Below are positions 14,320 to 22,189 of a DNA stretch of 26,909 nucleotides, in pieces (the stretch's first letter is position 1; each line of letters opens with the position of its first letter). The position numbers and the translations under genes are program-made. Location: the NCBI GenBank assembly GCA_046317855.1, contig JBKCVM010000041.1, positions 1-26,909 on the forward strand, given 5' to 3'. The notes under the pieces are model-generated. The model ran no database searches. It was not told the DNA's origin and saw only the letters and a list, made by a program, of their open reading frames with translations. Origin of the DNA: CAIOHW01 sp046317855 (GTDB lineage Bacteria; Bdellovibrionota; UBA1018).

Positions 14320-15599
14320 TCGTCCAGTCCTCGTCCCTTGACCTTTTTTAGGTGATCTTCTTTGAGAACTTTTCCGGGGGTGAAGTAGCCCGCTGCCTTC
14401 TTGGCTTCCATTTCAACGTGAGCATCTTCGGGGATGAGCTCTGCTGGGATCTCAACGCGATTGATGATTTTTATTCCGCTTCCTACGATTGCGTCGTGCT
14501 TCATGTCCGACATTGAGATGAAGTTGTCGATCTTGGTGACGCCCAGCCAATGTAAGACATCGGGCATGAGTTGCTGAAAGCGCATGTCCTGTACTCCGGC
14601 CACACACTCAGTGCGTAAGAAGTAAGTGGCAGCAGAATCGCCGCCCTCTTGCCTTTTTCTGGCATTGTAGACGAGGAACTTGGTGACTTCGCCTAGGGCC
14701 CGTCCCTCTTTGCGGTAGTAGATGATGGCGCCAGACCCTCCTTTTTGAGCGGTCTTCACGGCTTCTTCGATTCCGTGAACGAGATAGGGCCGGCAGGTGC
14801 AGATATCCGATCCAAAAACGTCAGAGCCGTTGCACTCGTCGTGTACCCGGATGGTGACTTCTTTGTTGGGGTTTGAAAGCCCTTTTGGGTCACCAAAGAA
14901 GTAAACTGAAGTGCTGCCAATCGGAGGAAGAAAAACTTTAAGGTCAGGACGAGTCACGAGCTCCGGGAACATTCCGCCGGTGTGCTGAAAGAGTGCCTTG
15001 CGCAGGTCACCTTCAGACACGCCAAAGCGTGCAGCCACGCCGGGAAGGTACCAGACTGGCTCGATTGCGGCTTTGGTGACCACGATGTCGTGGGAGGGAA
15101 GAATCAGTTCGCCATCGATTTTGAGCCGGCCCTTGTGGATGGCATCAGTGAGTTCCGGCATCTTGATGTGGGCCTTTGTGACCGCAATGGTCGGCCGGAT
15201 GTCGTAGCCTTTGTCGAGGTACGACTTGAAGGCATCGGCGATCACTGCACCAAACGGATCGATTGAAACGATCTTTGCTGAGTCAGGTCCCGTCTTTCCC
15301 GGAATGCTTTCAAACCAGCTATTGTGGGGCCCGATGGATTCGACCGGAGAAGTATTGGTCAGGTCTGGCCGATGCTCGGAGTTCAGTGCCCCTGCTGCAG
15401 TCGCAAGCGCTCGGTACACAGTGTAGCTGCCGCTATGCGAACCGATGGCGTTACGATGGTCCAGGTTGGTCGTGGTGGCAATCACAGGACCGCGTCTCAT
15501 GGGGTCTCGGGCTCCCCATTCGATGGCTACTCCGGGTTTTCGGATTTGTCCGGGGTGTGAGGTGAGGACAACATGAGTTTTTCGTGCAGTATGAGGCAT
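14316..15599 (-). CDS. GTP cyclohydrolase II homologue of the URC1 type
   Basis: The 427-residue protein is much longer than RibA (about 200) and has the URC1 layout: a long N-terminal domain, then a GCH2 domain. The zinc cysteines of GTP cyclohydrolase II are kept (VHDECNGSDVFGSDICTCRP, Cys256, Cys267, Cys269). RibA's RGIGL is replaced by EGRALGEVTKFLVYNARK, as expected for URC1. In the yeast URC pathway URC1 acts on a uracil-derived nucleotide, not in riboflavin synthesis. The ATG at 15599 has a GGAGAG Shine-Dalgarno sequence. It is coupled to URC4 downstream and lies 21 bp after the dehydrogenase. Plain RibA is disfavoured by length, motif and context. Confidence 0.9.
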   Translation of the reverse strand: MPHTARKTHVVLTSHPGQIRKPGVAIEWGARDPMRRGPVIATTTNLDHRNAIGSHSGSYTVYRALATAAGALNSEHRPDLTNTSPVESIGPHNSWFESIPGKTGPDSAKIVSIDPFGAVIADAFKSYLDKGYDIRPTIAVTKAHIKMPELTDAIHKGRLKIDGELILPSHDIVVTKAAIEPVWYLPGVAARFGVSEGDLRKALFQHTGGMFPELVTRPDLKVFLPPIGSTSVYFFGDPKGLSNPNKEVTIRVHDECNGSDVFGSDICTCRPYLVHGIEEAVKTAQKGGSGAIIYYRKEGRALGEVTKFLVYNARKRQEGGDSAATYFLRTECVAGVQDMRFQQLMPDVLHWLGVTKIDNFISMSDMKHDAIVGSGIKIINRVEIPAELIPEDAHVEMEAKKAAGYFTPGKVLKEDHLKKVKGRGLDE

Positions 15600-15620
15600 C
15601 GTGCTTCTCTCCGAATTGAA

Positions 15621-17129
15621 TCAGTTCATCCAGTTGCGATCGGGAGGGTTCACCCACTTGGTGGTGACCTTCTTTTTGTGAGACCAGAAATCCAGACCAT
15701 CAGGACCAGTAATGTCACCGTGACCGTAGCGGGATTCTTGAATGCCGCCAAAGCTGAAGGGCTCACGCGGCACCGGCACTCCAATGTTCACACCGACCAT
15801 TCCGGCCCGGGCCTCTTGAGCTACGCGCTCAGCCACCGCCCCAGTCGTGGTGAAAACAGAGGCTGCGTTTCCGTACTCGTTTGAGTTCTCGATGGCGAGG
15901 GCTTGGCTCAGGGTATCCACACGGATGATGGAGAGCACCGGGCCAAAGAGTTCTTCGCAAGCTGCCTGTGAGCCCGGCTTCACGCCATCTAGAATGGTGG
16001 GAGCCAGCCAGTTGCCACCCTCCATGCCTTGGGGGGCTTGAACTTTTCTTCCATCGAGGAGCACTTTGACTCCTTGGCTCTCGGCGCGCGCAATAGCGTC
16101 GCTGAGATTTTTTTTGGACTGGCTCGTGATGATTGCACCCATGTCAGTGCCCACCCGGATCTGCGCGGACTGGGTGACGATCTGCCCGATGAGTCGATCG
16201 ATGAGCTTCTGGGTTTCTGGTGTCTTGCCAACGGCAAGGAGCACGCTTGCAGCCATGCAGCGCTGGCCCGCACAGCCAGTGTAGGAGTCGGTGATCCCGC
16301 GCGATGACATTTCTACCTCCGCGTCGGGCATCAGGATGATGTGGTTCTTGGCTCCGCCCAGGGCGAGAACTCGTTTTCCGTTTGCCGTACCGCGAGTGTA
16401 GACGGCCTTGGCCACGGGAGAGCTTCCGACGAATCCTACCGCAGAGATTCCGGGGTGATCGAGGATGTTTTGGACCGTGTCTTTTGCTCCCTGGACCACG
16501 GTGAGCACGCCGTCCGGAATCCCTGCCTCTTTGGCAGCGTTTGCAATCAGGATTGAAGTCAGGGGAGTCTTGTCCGAAGGTTTCCAAACGAACGCATTGC
16601 CGACTGCGATTGCAATCGGGATCATCCACATGGGGACCATTGCAGGAAAGTTGAAGGGAGTGATGCCGGCAACGACCCCCAGGGGCTCGCGACGATACTC
16701 GCAGAAAACCCCCCGCGAGACTTCCATTTTGCCCCCTGCATCGAGGTTCTGGATGGAGAGAGCAAATTCAAGGACTTCAATGCCTTTCATGAGGCCTGCT
16801 TTGGCCTCAGTAGGGGTTTTTCCGCACTCAAGGGCGGCCTGTTGGGCAATCGTGTCAGCTTCGCGAAGCAGGACCTGACGGAAGTTGAATAGCACTGCGC
16901 AGCGGTCTTTGATTGGAGTGCGTGACCAGGTCTCAAATCCCTTGCGGGCTCCTGAGATGGCCTCGTCAAGGTCGGCCTGGGTGGAGTGGTGGACCCGGCC
17001 AATGATCCCACCCGTGTAAGGGGAGCGGATGTCCGAGATTGCCCCGCGGGCCTTAACCCAGGCGCCTCCCACGAAATTGAGGGCTTCGATCGGAGCGCGG
17101 CCGGACTCGGGAAGACGGATGCTATTCAC
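15621..17129 (-). CDS. mmsA: CoA-acylating (methyl)malonate-semialdehyde dehydrogenase
   Basis: Oxidises methylmalonate or malonate semialdehyde with CoA and NAD to propionyl- or acetyl-CoA and CO2. The 502-residue protein has the aldehyde dehydrogenase core: TPFNFPAMVPMWMIPIAIA, NAFVWKPSDKTPLTS, GAKNHIILMPDA and the catalytic Cys291 in GCAGQRCMAAS, the MmsA form of the cysteine motif. Motif NIGVPVPREPFSFGG also fits MmsA. The GTG at 17129 has AAGGGG upstream. In the URC pathway the C3 unit of uracil leaves as a malonate-semialdehyde-level compound, so this enzyme would turn it into acetyl-CoA. That link is inference from the operon. A role in valine or inositol breakdown is the alternative, but no such genes are near. 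Confidence 0.92.
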   Translation of the reverse strand: MNSIRLPESGRAPIEALNFVGGAWVKARGAISDIRSPYTGGIIGRVHHSTQADLDEAISGARKGFETWSRTPIKDRCAVLFNFRQVLLREADTIAQQAALECGKTPTEAKAGLMKGIEVLEFALSIQNLDAGGKMEVSRGVFCEYRREPLGVVAGITPFNFPAMVPMWMIPIAIAVGNAFVWKPSDKTPLTSILIANAAKEAGIPDGVLTVVQGAKDTVQNILDHPGISAVGFVGSSPVAKAVYTRGTANGKRVLALGGAKNHIILMPDAEVEMSSRGITDSYTGCAGQRCMAASVLLAVGKTPETQKLIDRLIGQIVTQSAQIRVGTDMGAIITSQSKKNLSDAIARAESQGVKVLLDGRKVQAPQGMEGGNWLAPTILDGVKPGSQAACEELFGPVLSIIRVDTLSQALAIENSNEYGNAASVFTTTGAVAERVAQEARAGMVGVNIGVPVPREPFSFGGIQESRYGHGDITGPDGLDFWSHKKKVTTKWVNPPDRNWMN

Positions 17130-17164
17130 AAACTGACCCCTTTGAGTGTGCAGAGTGTTCAGAA

Positions 17165-17191
17165 ATAATAATCAAAACCATGAGCTTGCAA
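17165..17191 (-). promoter_or_regulatory. Possible promoter of the URC operon
   Basis: On the minus strand TATTAT (17165-17170) matches five of six -10 bases. TTGCAA (17186-17191) is a possible -35, but the 15-bp spacer is short. Transcription would start about 30 bp before the mmsA GTG. Low certainty; an activator-dependent promoter would also look like this. Confidence 0.3.
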
Positions 17192-17349
17192 GTCGGGCCA
17201 TTGAAAGTCCGCTCGAGTTTCCCCAAACATACACAATCAAAGGGCCCAGTTACGAAAGGGTTGCCCTCCTTCGTCATGGGAATCAACCCCAAACTCACCT
17301 GGACCCAGCCCTCCCTGGGTGCACACACTCTCAAGGGTTAAGTTTGGTT

Positions 17350-18837
17350 TTAGCCCCGTTTGAACAGAGCGAGCGCCTTGGGCTTCTGCGCGTGGTGGTC
17401 TACGATCGGGGCGGGGTAGCCCTGGGTTGGGCCCGGTGCATGAATTTCGTCAGCATCCAGCCCCGCCAGCTCGGGCACGAATCTTTTGATGTAGGTCCCC
17501 TCTGGATCAAAGCGGCGGCTCTGAAGCTCCGGATTGAAGATCCGAAAGTAGGGCTGAGGGTCGCAGCCCGTTGAGGCGGCCCACTGCCAACCACCGTTAT
17601 TTGGTGCCAGATCCCCGTCTAGAAGCTCTTTCATGAAGTGATTCTCGCCCCAGCGCCAGTCAATGAGCAGGTCCTTGGTCAAGAACGAGGCAACGATCAT
17701 GCGTACACGGTTGTGCATCCAGCCTTCGGTCTTGAGCTGTCGCATGCCGGCATCAACAATGGGGTAACCGGTTTGGCCTTCTTTCCAGGCCTCGAACCAA
17801 TCTTTTCGGTTCTCCCACTCGAGATCGGCAGTGTGTTTCAAGAACGAGGTGCCCTCGACATCCGGTCGATGCCATAGAATCGAGTAGTAAAACTCGCGCC
17901 AAACAATCTCTTTGAGAAATTTCGTGGGGCCGCGATCAGACTTGAACTTGAGTGCTTCGAGACCGAGATGGCAAATGACTTGCGCCGGAGTGAGAGAACC
18001 GTTCTTAAAAAACATCGCCAGCTTTGAGGTTCCGTCAATCGAGGGGATGTCGCGCTTTTCTCCATAGGCCTCGAGCGCGGACTTAAACTGTTCGAGACGC
18101 CTGAGGGCTGCAACGCTTCCAGCTTCAGGGATCTGAATGGTGAGCTTTTTCTTGTTCTCTTCGATGAAGCGATCGAGAGCGTCAGAAAATGGGGCGCGTT
18201 TTTCACCCCAGATCTGGTTCCATTTTAATGAAAAAATCTGTTCCAGGGGTTTTCCAGAAGCACGCTGGCGGATGAGCGATAGCCCCTTTTTCTGCGAGGC
18301 GATGCGTTCTTGAAAGTCTTCGTGGGCGAGAGTTTCGAACCACTTTTTGGCAAAAGGAGAATAGACCTGGTAAAAGGCCGCTCCACTTGCAGGGCGTGGA
18401 ACTTCGTTGGGTTCAATGACGAGGTGGTCGCGCTCCGTGTGGACCTGTACTCCCGCCTGTTCTTGGAGCCACTCGGTGACCGCGCGATCGCGTTCCCTAG
18501 CAAAGGGTTCGTAGTCCCGATTGAACGAAAGCGTGGTCGGAAGGGGGCGTTGGCCCGATTGCAGGGCTTGAAGAATTTTTTCAAGCGCTTCATGGGGTCG
18601 ACAGTCAACGACCCAGAGGTCGCTGCCCATCTCGGCGAGCTCGTGCTTGAGCTGGCGCATGCTCTCCATAAAAAATGCAAAGCGGTTGTGAGAAAAATCC
18701 TCGCGCGAGAGAAATTTCGAGTCAAAGCAGAACAGGCCTACCACTCGCCCCTGGTGTTGCTTGAAGCTCCACTGGAGCGCCGGGTTGCCGGCCACCCTGA
18801 GGTCGCGGCGAAACCAGTGGATTCCCCAGCTGGTCAT
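17350..18837 (-). CDS. phrB: Deoxyribodipyrimidine photolyase (class I CPD photolyase)
   Basis: Repairs UV-made pyrimidine dimers using blue light and reduced FAD. The 495-residue protein has the N-terminal antenna domain (IHWFRRDLRVAGNPAL) and the FAD domain with WREFYYSILWHRPDV, KEGQTGYPIVDAGMRQL, TEGWMHNRVRMIVASFL, LLIDWRWGENHFM and the conserved NNGGWQWAASTGCDPQPYFRIFNP. The WQWAASTG wording and DxDLAPNNG fit class I CPD photolyases rather than cryptochromes. The ATG overlaps the stop of the CarH-like gene (ATGA), so the repair enzyme is translated together with its probable regulator. No terminator is clear downstream. Confidence 0.95.
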   Translation of the reverse strand: MTSWGIHWFRRDLRVAGNPALQWSFKQHQGRVVGLFCFDSKFLSREDFSHNRFAFFMESMRQLKHELAEMGSDLWVVDCRPHEALEKILQALQSGQRPLPTTLSFNRDYEPFARERDRAVTEWLQEQAGVQVHTERDHLVIEPNEVPRPASGAAFYQVYSPFAKKWFETLAHEDFQERIASQKKGLSLIRQRASGKPLEQIFSLKWNQIWGEKRAPFSDALDRFIEENKKKLTIQIPEAGSVAALRRLEQFKSALEAYGEKRDIPSIDGTSKLAMFFKNGSLTPAQVICHLGLEALKFKSDRGPTKFLKEIVWREFYYSILWHRPDVEGTSFLKHTADLEWENRKDWFEAWKEGQTGYPIVDAGMRQLKTEGWMHNRVRMIVASFLTKDLLIDWRWGENHFMKELLDGDLAPNNGGWQWAASTGCDPQPYFRIFNPELQSRRFDPEGTYIKRFVPELAGLDADEIHAPGPTQGYPAPIVDHHAQKPKALALFKRG

Positions 18838-19874
18838 GAAGCCCTGCTGGGAGAGTCTTTATTGTTTTCGGGGCTAATCACCGGACTGGCGTTACCCGCT
18901 AGCACTGTGTCCAGTTGTTCAAGTGTTTCGATAAAGCGCGGAGGGCGCTGAGTAGTAATCGCTACCCTGTTTTTGGGTGAGGCCACCGCGCCTCCGATCC
19001 AGAGATTTGAAGCTGGATGAAGGAGCCTATCGAGTTCCGCAAAGTAAGTTCGCCACGGCTGCTTGAGTTCACTTTCAGGAACATCGGCAGTGCCGATCAG
19101 CAGGACCGGGCAGTTCAAGCGGTTGACCGTCTGCGCAAGATCAGCTGCAGGCAGGTTGGGGCCAAGGTACTGCACTGACCAGTCTTGTGAGGCGGCCAAA
19201 ATGGCGCCCAGTAGAATTCCAAATTCGTGAATGTCGCCCGCAGGACTTGCAACAGCAATTCGCCTGGCTGCAGGCTTCTCGGAGTTTCCGTCGTTTAAGA
19301 CCTGAAGGATCTGCCCCAGATGGTCGCCCAGGAGAGCAGAGAGAGCGTGTTCTTGCGCAATCGAAATTCTGCGATCTTCGACTTCTCGACCTACAGCTCG
19401 CATCAGCGGAACGCAGATTCCAAAAACGAAGCTCCGAATATCGAACTGAATTCTGGCCTTCGAGAGCAGGCGGCCCAGGGTCGAAAGCTCAAAGCGCAGG
19501 AGAGCCTCCACGAGCGCGTCGATTTGGGGAAGCGGGGCCATGACTGTGGCCTGGGCCCCTGGGGCTACCCCGTGAGCTTGGTTTGGATTTTCAATTAGTG
19601 CGTGAGTGTGTTCGGTGAGGAGGGATTTGAGTTCAGTCATGGGGAGATTGGCCACCATGCGGATCGTGTGCCCTTGGTTTACCAGGACTCCCAACAGCTT
19701 GAGTCGCTCCACGTCATCCATGGAGTAGGTTCGGTGCCCGGTGTCGGTGCGGGCGGGCTTGACGGCCGCGTATCTACGCTCCCAGGCTCGAATCGTATGC
19801 TCCGAAAGTCCCGAAAGGTGAGAAACGGCTTTGATGTTTAAATTCTCGCGAGGGGTCTCGATTGCGGTGGCCAT
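18834..19874 (-). CDS. carH: CarH/LitR-type B12-dependent light-responsive MerR regulator
   Basis: CarH proteins use adenosylcobalamin as a light sensor: the dark form represses DNA, and light breaks the complex. The 346-residue protein has an N-terminal MerR helix-turn-helix (IKAVSHLSGLSEHTIRAWERR, wing RTDTGHRTYSMDDVERLKLL). A central four-helix region follows with SIAQEHALSALLGDHL, where His176 sits in the EH position of CarH. The B12-binding Rossmann domain has GDIHEFG with His216, the cobalt-ligand DxHxxG motif. Start ATG 19874 has a GGAGG Shine-Dalgarno sequence. It is overlapped by phrB, and its promoter carries candidate operators, suggesting autorepression and light induction of both genes. 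Family assignment is strong; the light response is inferred. Confidence 0.9.
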   Translation of the reverse strand: MATAIETPRENLNIKAVSHLSGLSEHTIRAWERRYAAVKPARTDTGHRTYSMDDVERLKLLGVLVNQGHTIRMVANLPMTELKSLLTEHTHALIENPNQAHGVAPGAQATVMAPLPQIDALVEALLRFELSTLGRLLSKARIQFDIRSFVFGICVPLMRAVGREVEDRRISIAQEHALSALLGDHLGQILQVLNDGNSEKPAARRIAVASPAGDIHEFGILLGAILAASQDWSVQYLGPNLPAADLAQTVNRLNCPVLLIGTADVPESELKQPWRTYFAELDRLLHPASNLWIGGAVASPKNRVAITTQRPPRFIETLEQLDTVLAGNASPVISPENNKDSPSRAS

Positions 19875-19925
19875 GCATTACCTCCAGCTGAGTTGCTGTG
19901 TGCTCGGGGTGACTACTTACTTTAA

Positions 19926-19955
19926 ATTCTAGCTGAATGAATCGCTTTTTGTCAA
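19926..19955 (-). promoter_or_regulatory. Strong sigma-70 type promoter of carH-phrB
   Basis: On the minus strand TTGACA (19950-19955, perfect) and TAGAAT (19926-19931, five of six) are separated by 18 bp, about 50 bp before the carH start. MerR-family promoters often have long spacers, though CarH proteins act as classical repressors. Confidence 0.7.
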
Positions 19956-19982
19956 ATCAGTGTCAAATACATCAGTTTGACA
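19950..19982. promoter_or_regulatory. Candidate CarH operator: three TGTCAAA heptamers
   Basis: TGTCAAA occurs at 19950-19956 and 19961-19967 as direct repeats 11 bp apart. Its reverse complement TTTGACA lies at 19976-19982, forming an inverted pair with an 8-bp gap. The first copy covers the carH -35. One-helical-turn spacing and overlap with the promoter are what a tetrameric MerR-type repressor would need. Confidence 0.6.
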
Positions 19983-20050
19983 AAGATAGTTTTGTCCGGA
20001 TAATGTATCGCAGATAATGGGTGGAAGACGATGTTTAAAAGAGGGGTGAG

Positions 20051-20098
20051 TCTGTCCAAGTCTTTGTCTGTCCAAGTCTTTATCTGTCCAAGTCTTTA
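20051..20098 (+). repeat. Three tandem copies of a 16-bp repeat
   Basis: The unit TCTGTCCAAGTCTTT(G/A) is repeated three times without gaps (20051-20066, 20067-20082, 20083-20098), with one base difference at the last position of copy 1. It lies between carH and the DUF429-like gene, in a 304-bp stretch without a gene (19875-20178). That stretch otherwise holds the carH promoter and operator. No reading frame of note crosses it. Confidence 0.9.
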
Positions 20099-20178
20099 TC
20101 TAATGAGGAAGAGTCTTGAGTAACGAGCCTCTTGGGAGAGCTCACTGAGAGAGGTGCAGGATCGCGATGAGCCTCAAG

Positions 20179-21060
20179 CTAAAGCCCAGCAATCCAGCCC
20201 TCTTCGAAAGGCGTCGTGGCGCAGTGAGGCAGGGCGACTTTTGGTCGACGTCCAAGTGTGCCTTGTCGATCAAGAAGCCAAGCGCCGACTGCCAGCACAG
20301 CGGCATCAGCCAGGTTGGGGTCGTCGGCCAATCTTCTGGATTGCGCCGGGTCGATTCGGACGCCAAGGTCCGAGAGGCGCGCGGCCAGCTTTTGGGGTGT
20401 CCTTGTTTTGAATCCAAAAATCTTTCGCCACAGGAGCGACGGATAGCCCTCGATCAAGAAAAGCGACGGCCGCTGCATTGGGTTTCTGGGGCCTCTGGGG
20501 CCTTTTGGGGAGTCAAACGGCCAGATCTTCAGCTCCTTTCTGTGGGTCGAGAGTTGTCGCCAAAGCCGGTAGGTGCCTGTTTGGATGTTTTTTTGGTAGG
20601 GCCGGGTTTTAAAGACCGAGTTAGCGATGGCGAGTTTTTCGCAGACTCGGGTGGGCAGGGATTCAGAGTAATGCTGGAGGATTTTGGCAAAGAACTCCTC
20701 GGCAGGCTTTCGCCCGTACGGGGCGAGTGGGTTGAGGCGCTCCAGGGCCTGCAGTTCGCTCAGGGCTCGTTCAAATCCAAGCCTTCCCAGAGGCAATGGG
20801 AGTCCCAGGACGCAGTCGAGCAGAAGGATCAGGTCTCGATCGGCTTTGGCGGGCGCGCCAATTTGATTTCGCAGAAGTTGGGGGTCAAAACGCTCGAGCC
20901 CCTGATCGAGCAGTCCGAGCCTTGCAGTCACTTCATCAAACCAGGCGCAGGGAAGGGGTCGAGGCAAGTGCGGCTTGCCCGGAATCACTGCTCCCGTCTG
21001 ATCGATTCCTATAAAGAGGGGGCGTCGCGCGGTAGGGTTGGCGGGCATACGTGCTCTCAT
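20179..21060 (-). CDS. DUF429-like protein (predicted RNase H fold)
   Basis: A 293-residue protein with no signal peptide. Elements in order are LFIGIDQTGAV (first strand with Asp), LILLLDCVLGLP (acidic strand), VFKTRPYQKNIQTGTYRLW, LFLIEGYPSLLW (a strand ending in Glu then Tyr-Pro, as in DUF429) and DDPNLADAAVLAVGAWLL near the C-terminus (a DxxDAxxxA helix). This acidic layout resembles the DUF429 family of predicted nucleases with an RNase H-like fold; no activity is established to my knowledge. ATG 21060 is used; an ATG four codons later is an alternative. No clear Shine-Dalgarno sequence. Divergent from osmC. An equally long frame on the opposite strand is judged a shadow. Confidence 0.65.
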   Translation of the reverse strand: MRARMPANPTARRPLFIGIDQTGAVIPGKPHLPRPLPCAWFDEVTARLGLLDQGLERFDPQLLRNQIGAPAKADRDLILLLDCVLGLPLPLGRLGFERALSELQALERLNPLAPYGRKPAEEFFAKILQHYSESLPTRVCEKLAIANSVFKTRPYQKNIQTGTYRLWRQLSTHRKELKIWPFDSPKGPRGPRNPMQRPSLFLIEGYPSLLWRKIFGFKTRTPQKLAARLSDLGVRIDPAQSRRLADDPNLADAAVLAVGAWLLDRQGTLGRRPKVALPHCATTPFEEGWIAGL

Positions 21061-21100
21061 GCGTTTTGGAATGAGCGTTCACTGGTTCAGAGTCAAACAG

Positions 21101-21124
21101 TTTTGCAGCATCTTTTGCAGCATC
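21101..21124 (+). repeat. Tandem duplication of a 12-mer before osmC
   Basis: TTTTGCAGCATC is present twice in a row, 20 bp upstream of the osmC ATG, between the divergent DUF429-like and osmC genes. It is perhaps a simple slippage product, perhaps a regulatory direct repeat. Confidence 0.7.
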
Positions 21125-21143
21125 TAAAGAGAGGAGAAGCATC

Positions 21144-21587
21144 ATGATTCAATATCCGCAGGAGTATTTTGCAAATTCTAGATCTGCCGCTGGAATTGCG
21201 ACGGTTTGGAAGAGTTCAGCAGGAGGAATGCCCGAAGTGGATTGTGCCATTCCGCCTGAGTTTCAGGGGCCCGGCGGAGGCAGCTCCCCAGAAGATCTGT
21301 ACGCCATGGCGCTGCTCAATTGCTTCATCGCGACGTTTAAAGTGTTTGCAGAAAAGAGCCGTGTCGTTTTTCAGAATATTCAGGCGCGGGGGGTGCTTGT
21401 GGTGGATCGTGACGAAAAAGGGGTGCCTTGGATGGCGCGATTTAAGCTCTCTGCAACGGTGGATGGAGTTTCAAGTGAGTCGGATCGAGAGCGGGTGCTG
21501 GTTCTTCTCGAAAAGACTTCTCGCTCCTGTATGATTCTGAATTCAGTAAAAACTGAAAAAACCTTCGAGTTTGGAGTTCGGTCATGA
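21144..21587 (+). CDS. OsmC/Ohr family protein (organic peroxide reductase-like)
   Basis: The 147-residue protein has the OsmC core: PGGGSSPEDLYAMALLNCFIATF with Cys60, and SCMILNSVKTE with Cys129, the two positions of the redox cysteine pair in OsmC/Ohr. Members reduce organic hydroperoxides using lipoyl or other thiols; some subgroups have unknown roles. ATG 21144 has a good AGAGGAG Shine-Dalgarno sequence. The ATG of the glutathione peroxidase gene overlaps its stop by 4 bp, so both are co-expressed: one peroxide enzyme in the cytoplasm and one outside it. Confidence 0.88.
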   Translation: MIQYPQEYFANSRSAAGIATVWKSSAGGMPEVDCAIPPEFQGPGGGSSPEDLYAMALLNCFIATFKVFAEKSRVVFQNIQARGVLVVDRDEKGVPWMARFKLSATVDGVSSESDRERVLVLLEKTSRSCMILNSVKTEKTFEFGVRS

Positions 21588-22189
21588 AGTATTTGGTGAA
21601 GTGTTTAAAGTCATTCTTTGCTGTGCTTTTGTGGGTTCCTTTAGCCTCTGCTCCGTCGTGGGCTGGACCCAAGCCCCAGGTAACCCCAGCAATCCAACCA
21701 AAAATAACAGGGTTCTTTGCACAGGTGGCCACCGATATGGATGGCAAACCCGCACCCCTTTCTGCATATGCCGGCAAGGTGGCACTTGTGGTGAATACAG
21801 CATCCCGGTGCGGTTACACGAGCCAGTACGAAGCGCTGCAAAAGCTTCATGAAAAATATCGGGGCCTAGGATTTGTGGTGCTGGGTTTTCCAAGTAACGA
21901 CTTCATGGGGCAGGAGCCTGGATCCAATGCTGAGATCCGGCTCTTTTGTCAGAAAAACTATAAAGTCGATTTTCCACTGTTTAACAAAGACCACGTCAAG
22001 GGCTCCAAGAAGCAGCCCGTGTATCAGTTTTTGACGGAGGGGCCGCAGTCCGAGTTTAATGGCGAAATCAGCTGGAACTTCGAGAAATTTCTAGTAGGGC
22101 GTGACGGCAGGATTCTCGCTCGGTTCAAGCCGCGCACGAGTCCTGAGGATCCTGAGCTCATGAGTCGCGTCGAAGCAGCGCTGCGCTAA
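21584..22189 (+). CDS. Exported glutathione peroxidase family protein (thiol peroxidase)
   Basis: A 201-residue protein with a signal peptide (residues 1-27, SAPSWA cleavage), so it acts in the periplasm. The peroxidase domain shows VNTASRCGYTSQY with the peroxidatic Cys76, FPSNDFMGQEPG with Gln110 (usually NxFGxQE, here Met for Gly) and ISWNFEKFLV with Trp164: the Cys-Gln-Trp-Asn tetrad. Bacterial members usually use thioredoxin-like donors rather than glutathione. Its ATG overlaps the osmC stop (ATGA). Its 3' end overlaps the converging regulator gene by 32 bp. Confidence 0.93.
   Translation: MKYLVKCLKSFFAVLLWVPLASAPSWAGPKPQVTPAIQPKITGFFAQVATDMDGKPAPLSAYAGKVALVVNTASRCGYTSQYEALQKLHEKYRGLGFVVLGFPSNDFMGQEPGSNAEIRLFCQKNYKVDFPLFNKDHVKGSKKQPVYQFLTEGPQSEFNGEISWNFEKFLVGRDGRILARFKPRTSPEDPELMSRVEAALR

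Noticed and set aside
20167..21147. 326-codon open frame on the plus strand opposite the DUF429-like gene
   Set aside because: Its protein has no family pattern, whereas the minus strand shows ordered acidic strands of DUF429. It would also overlap the osmC start.
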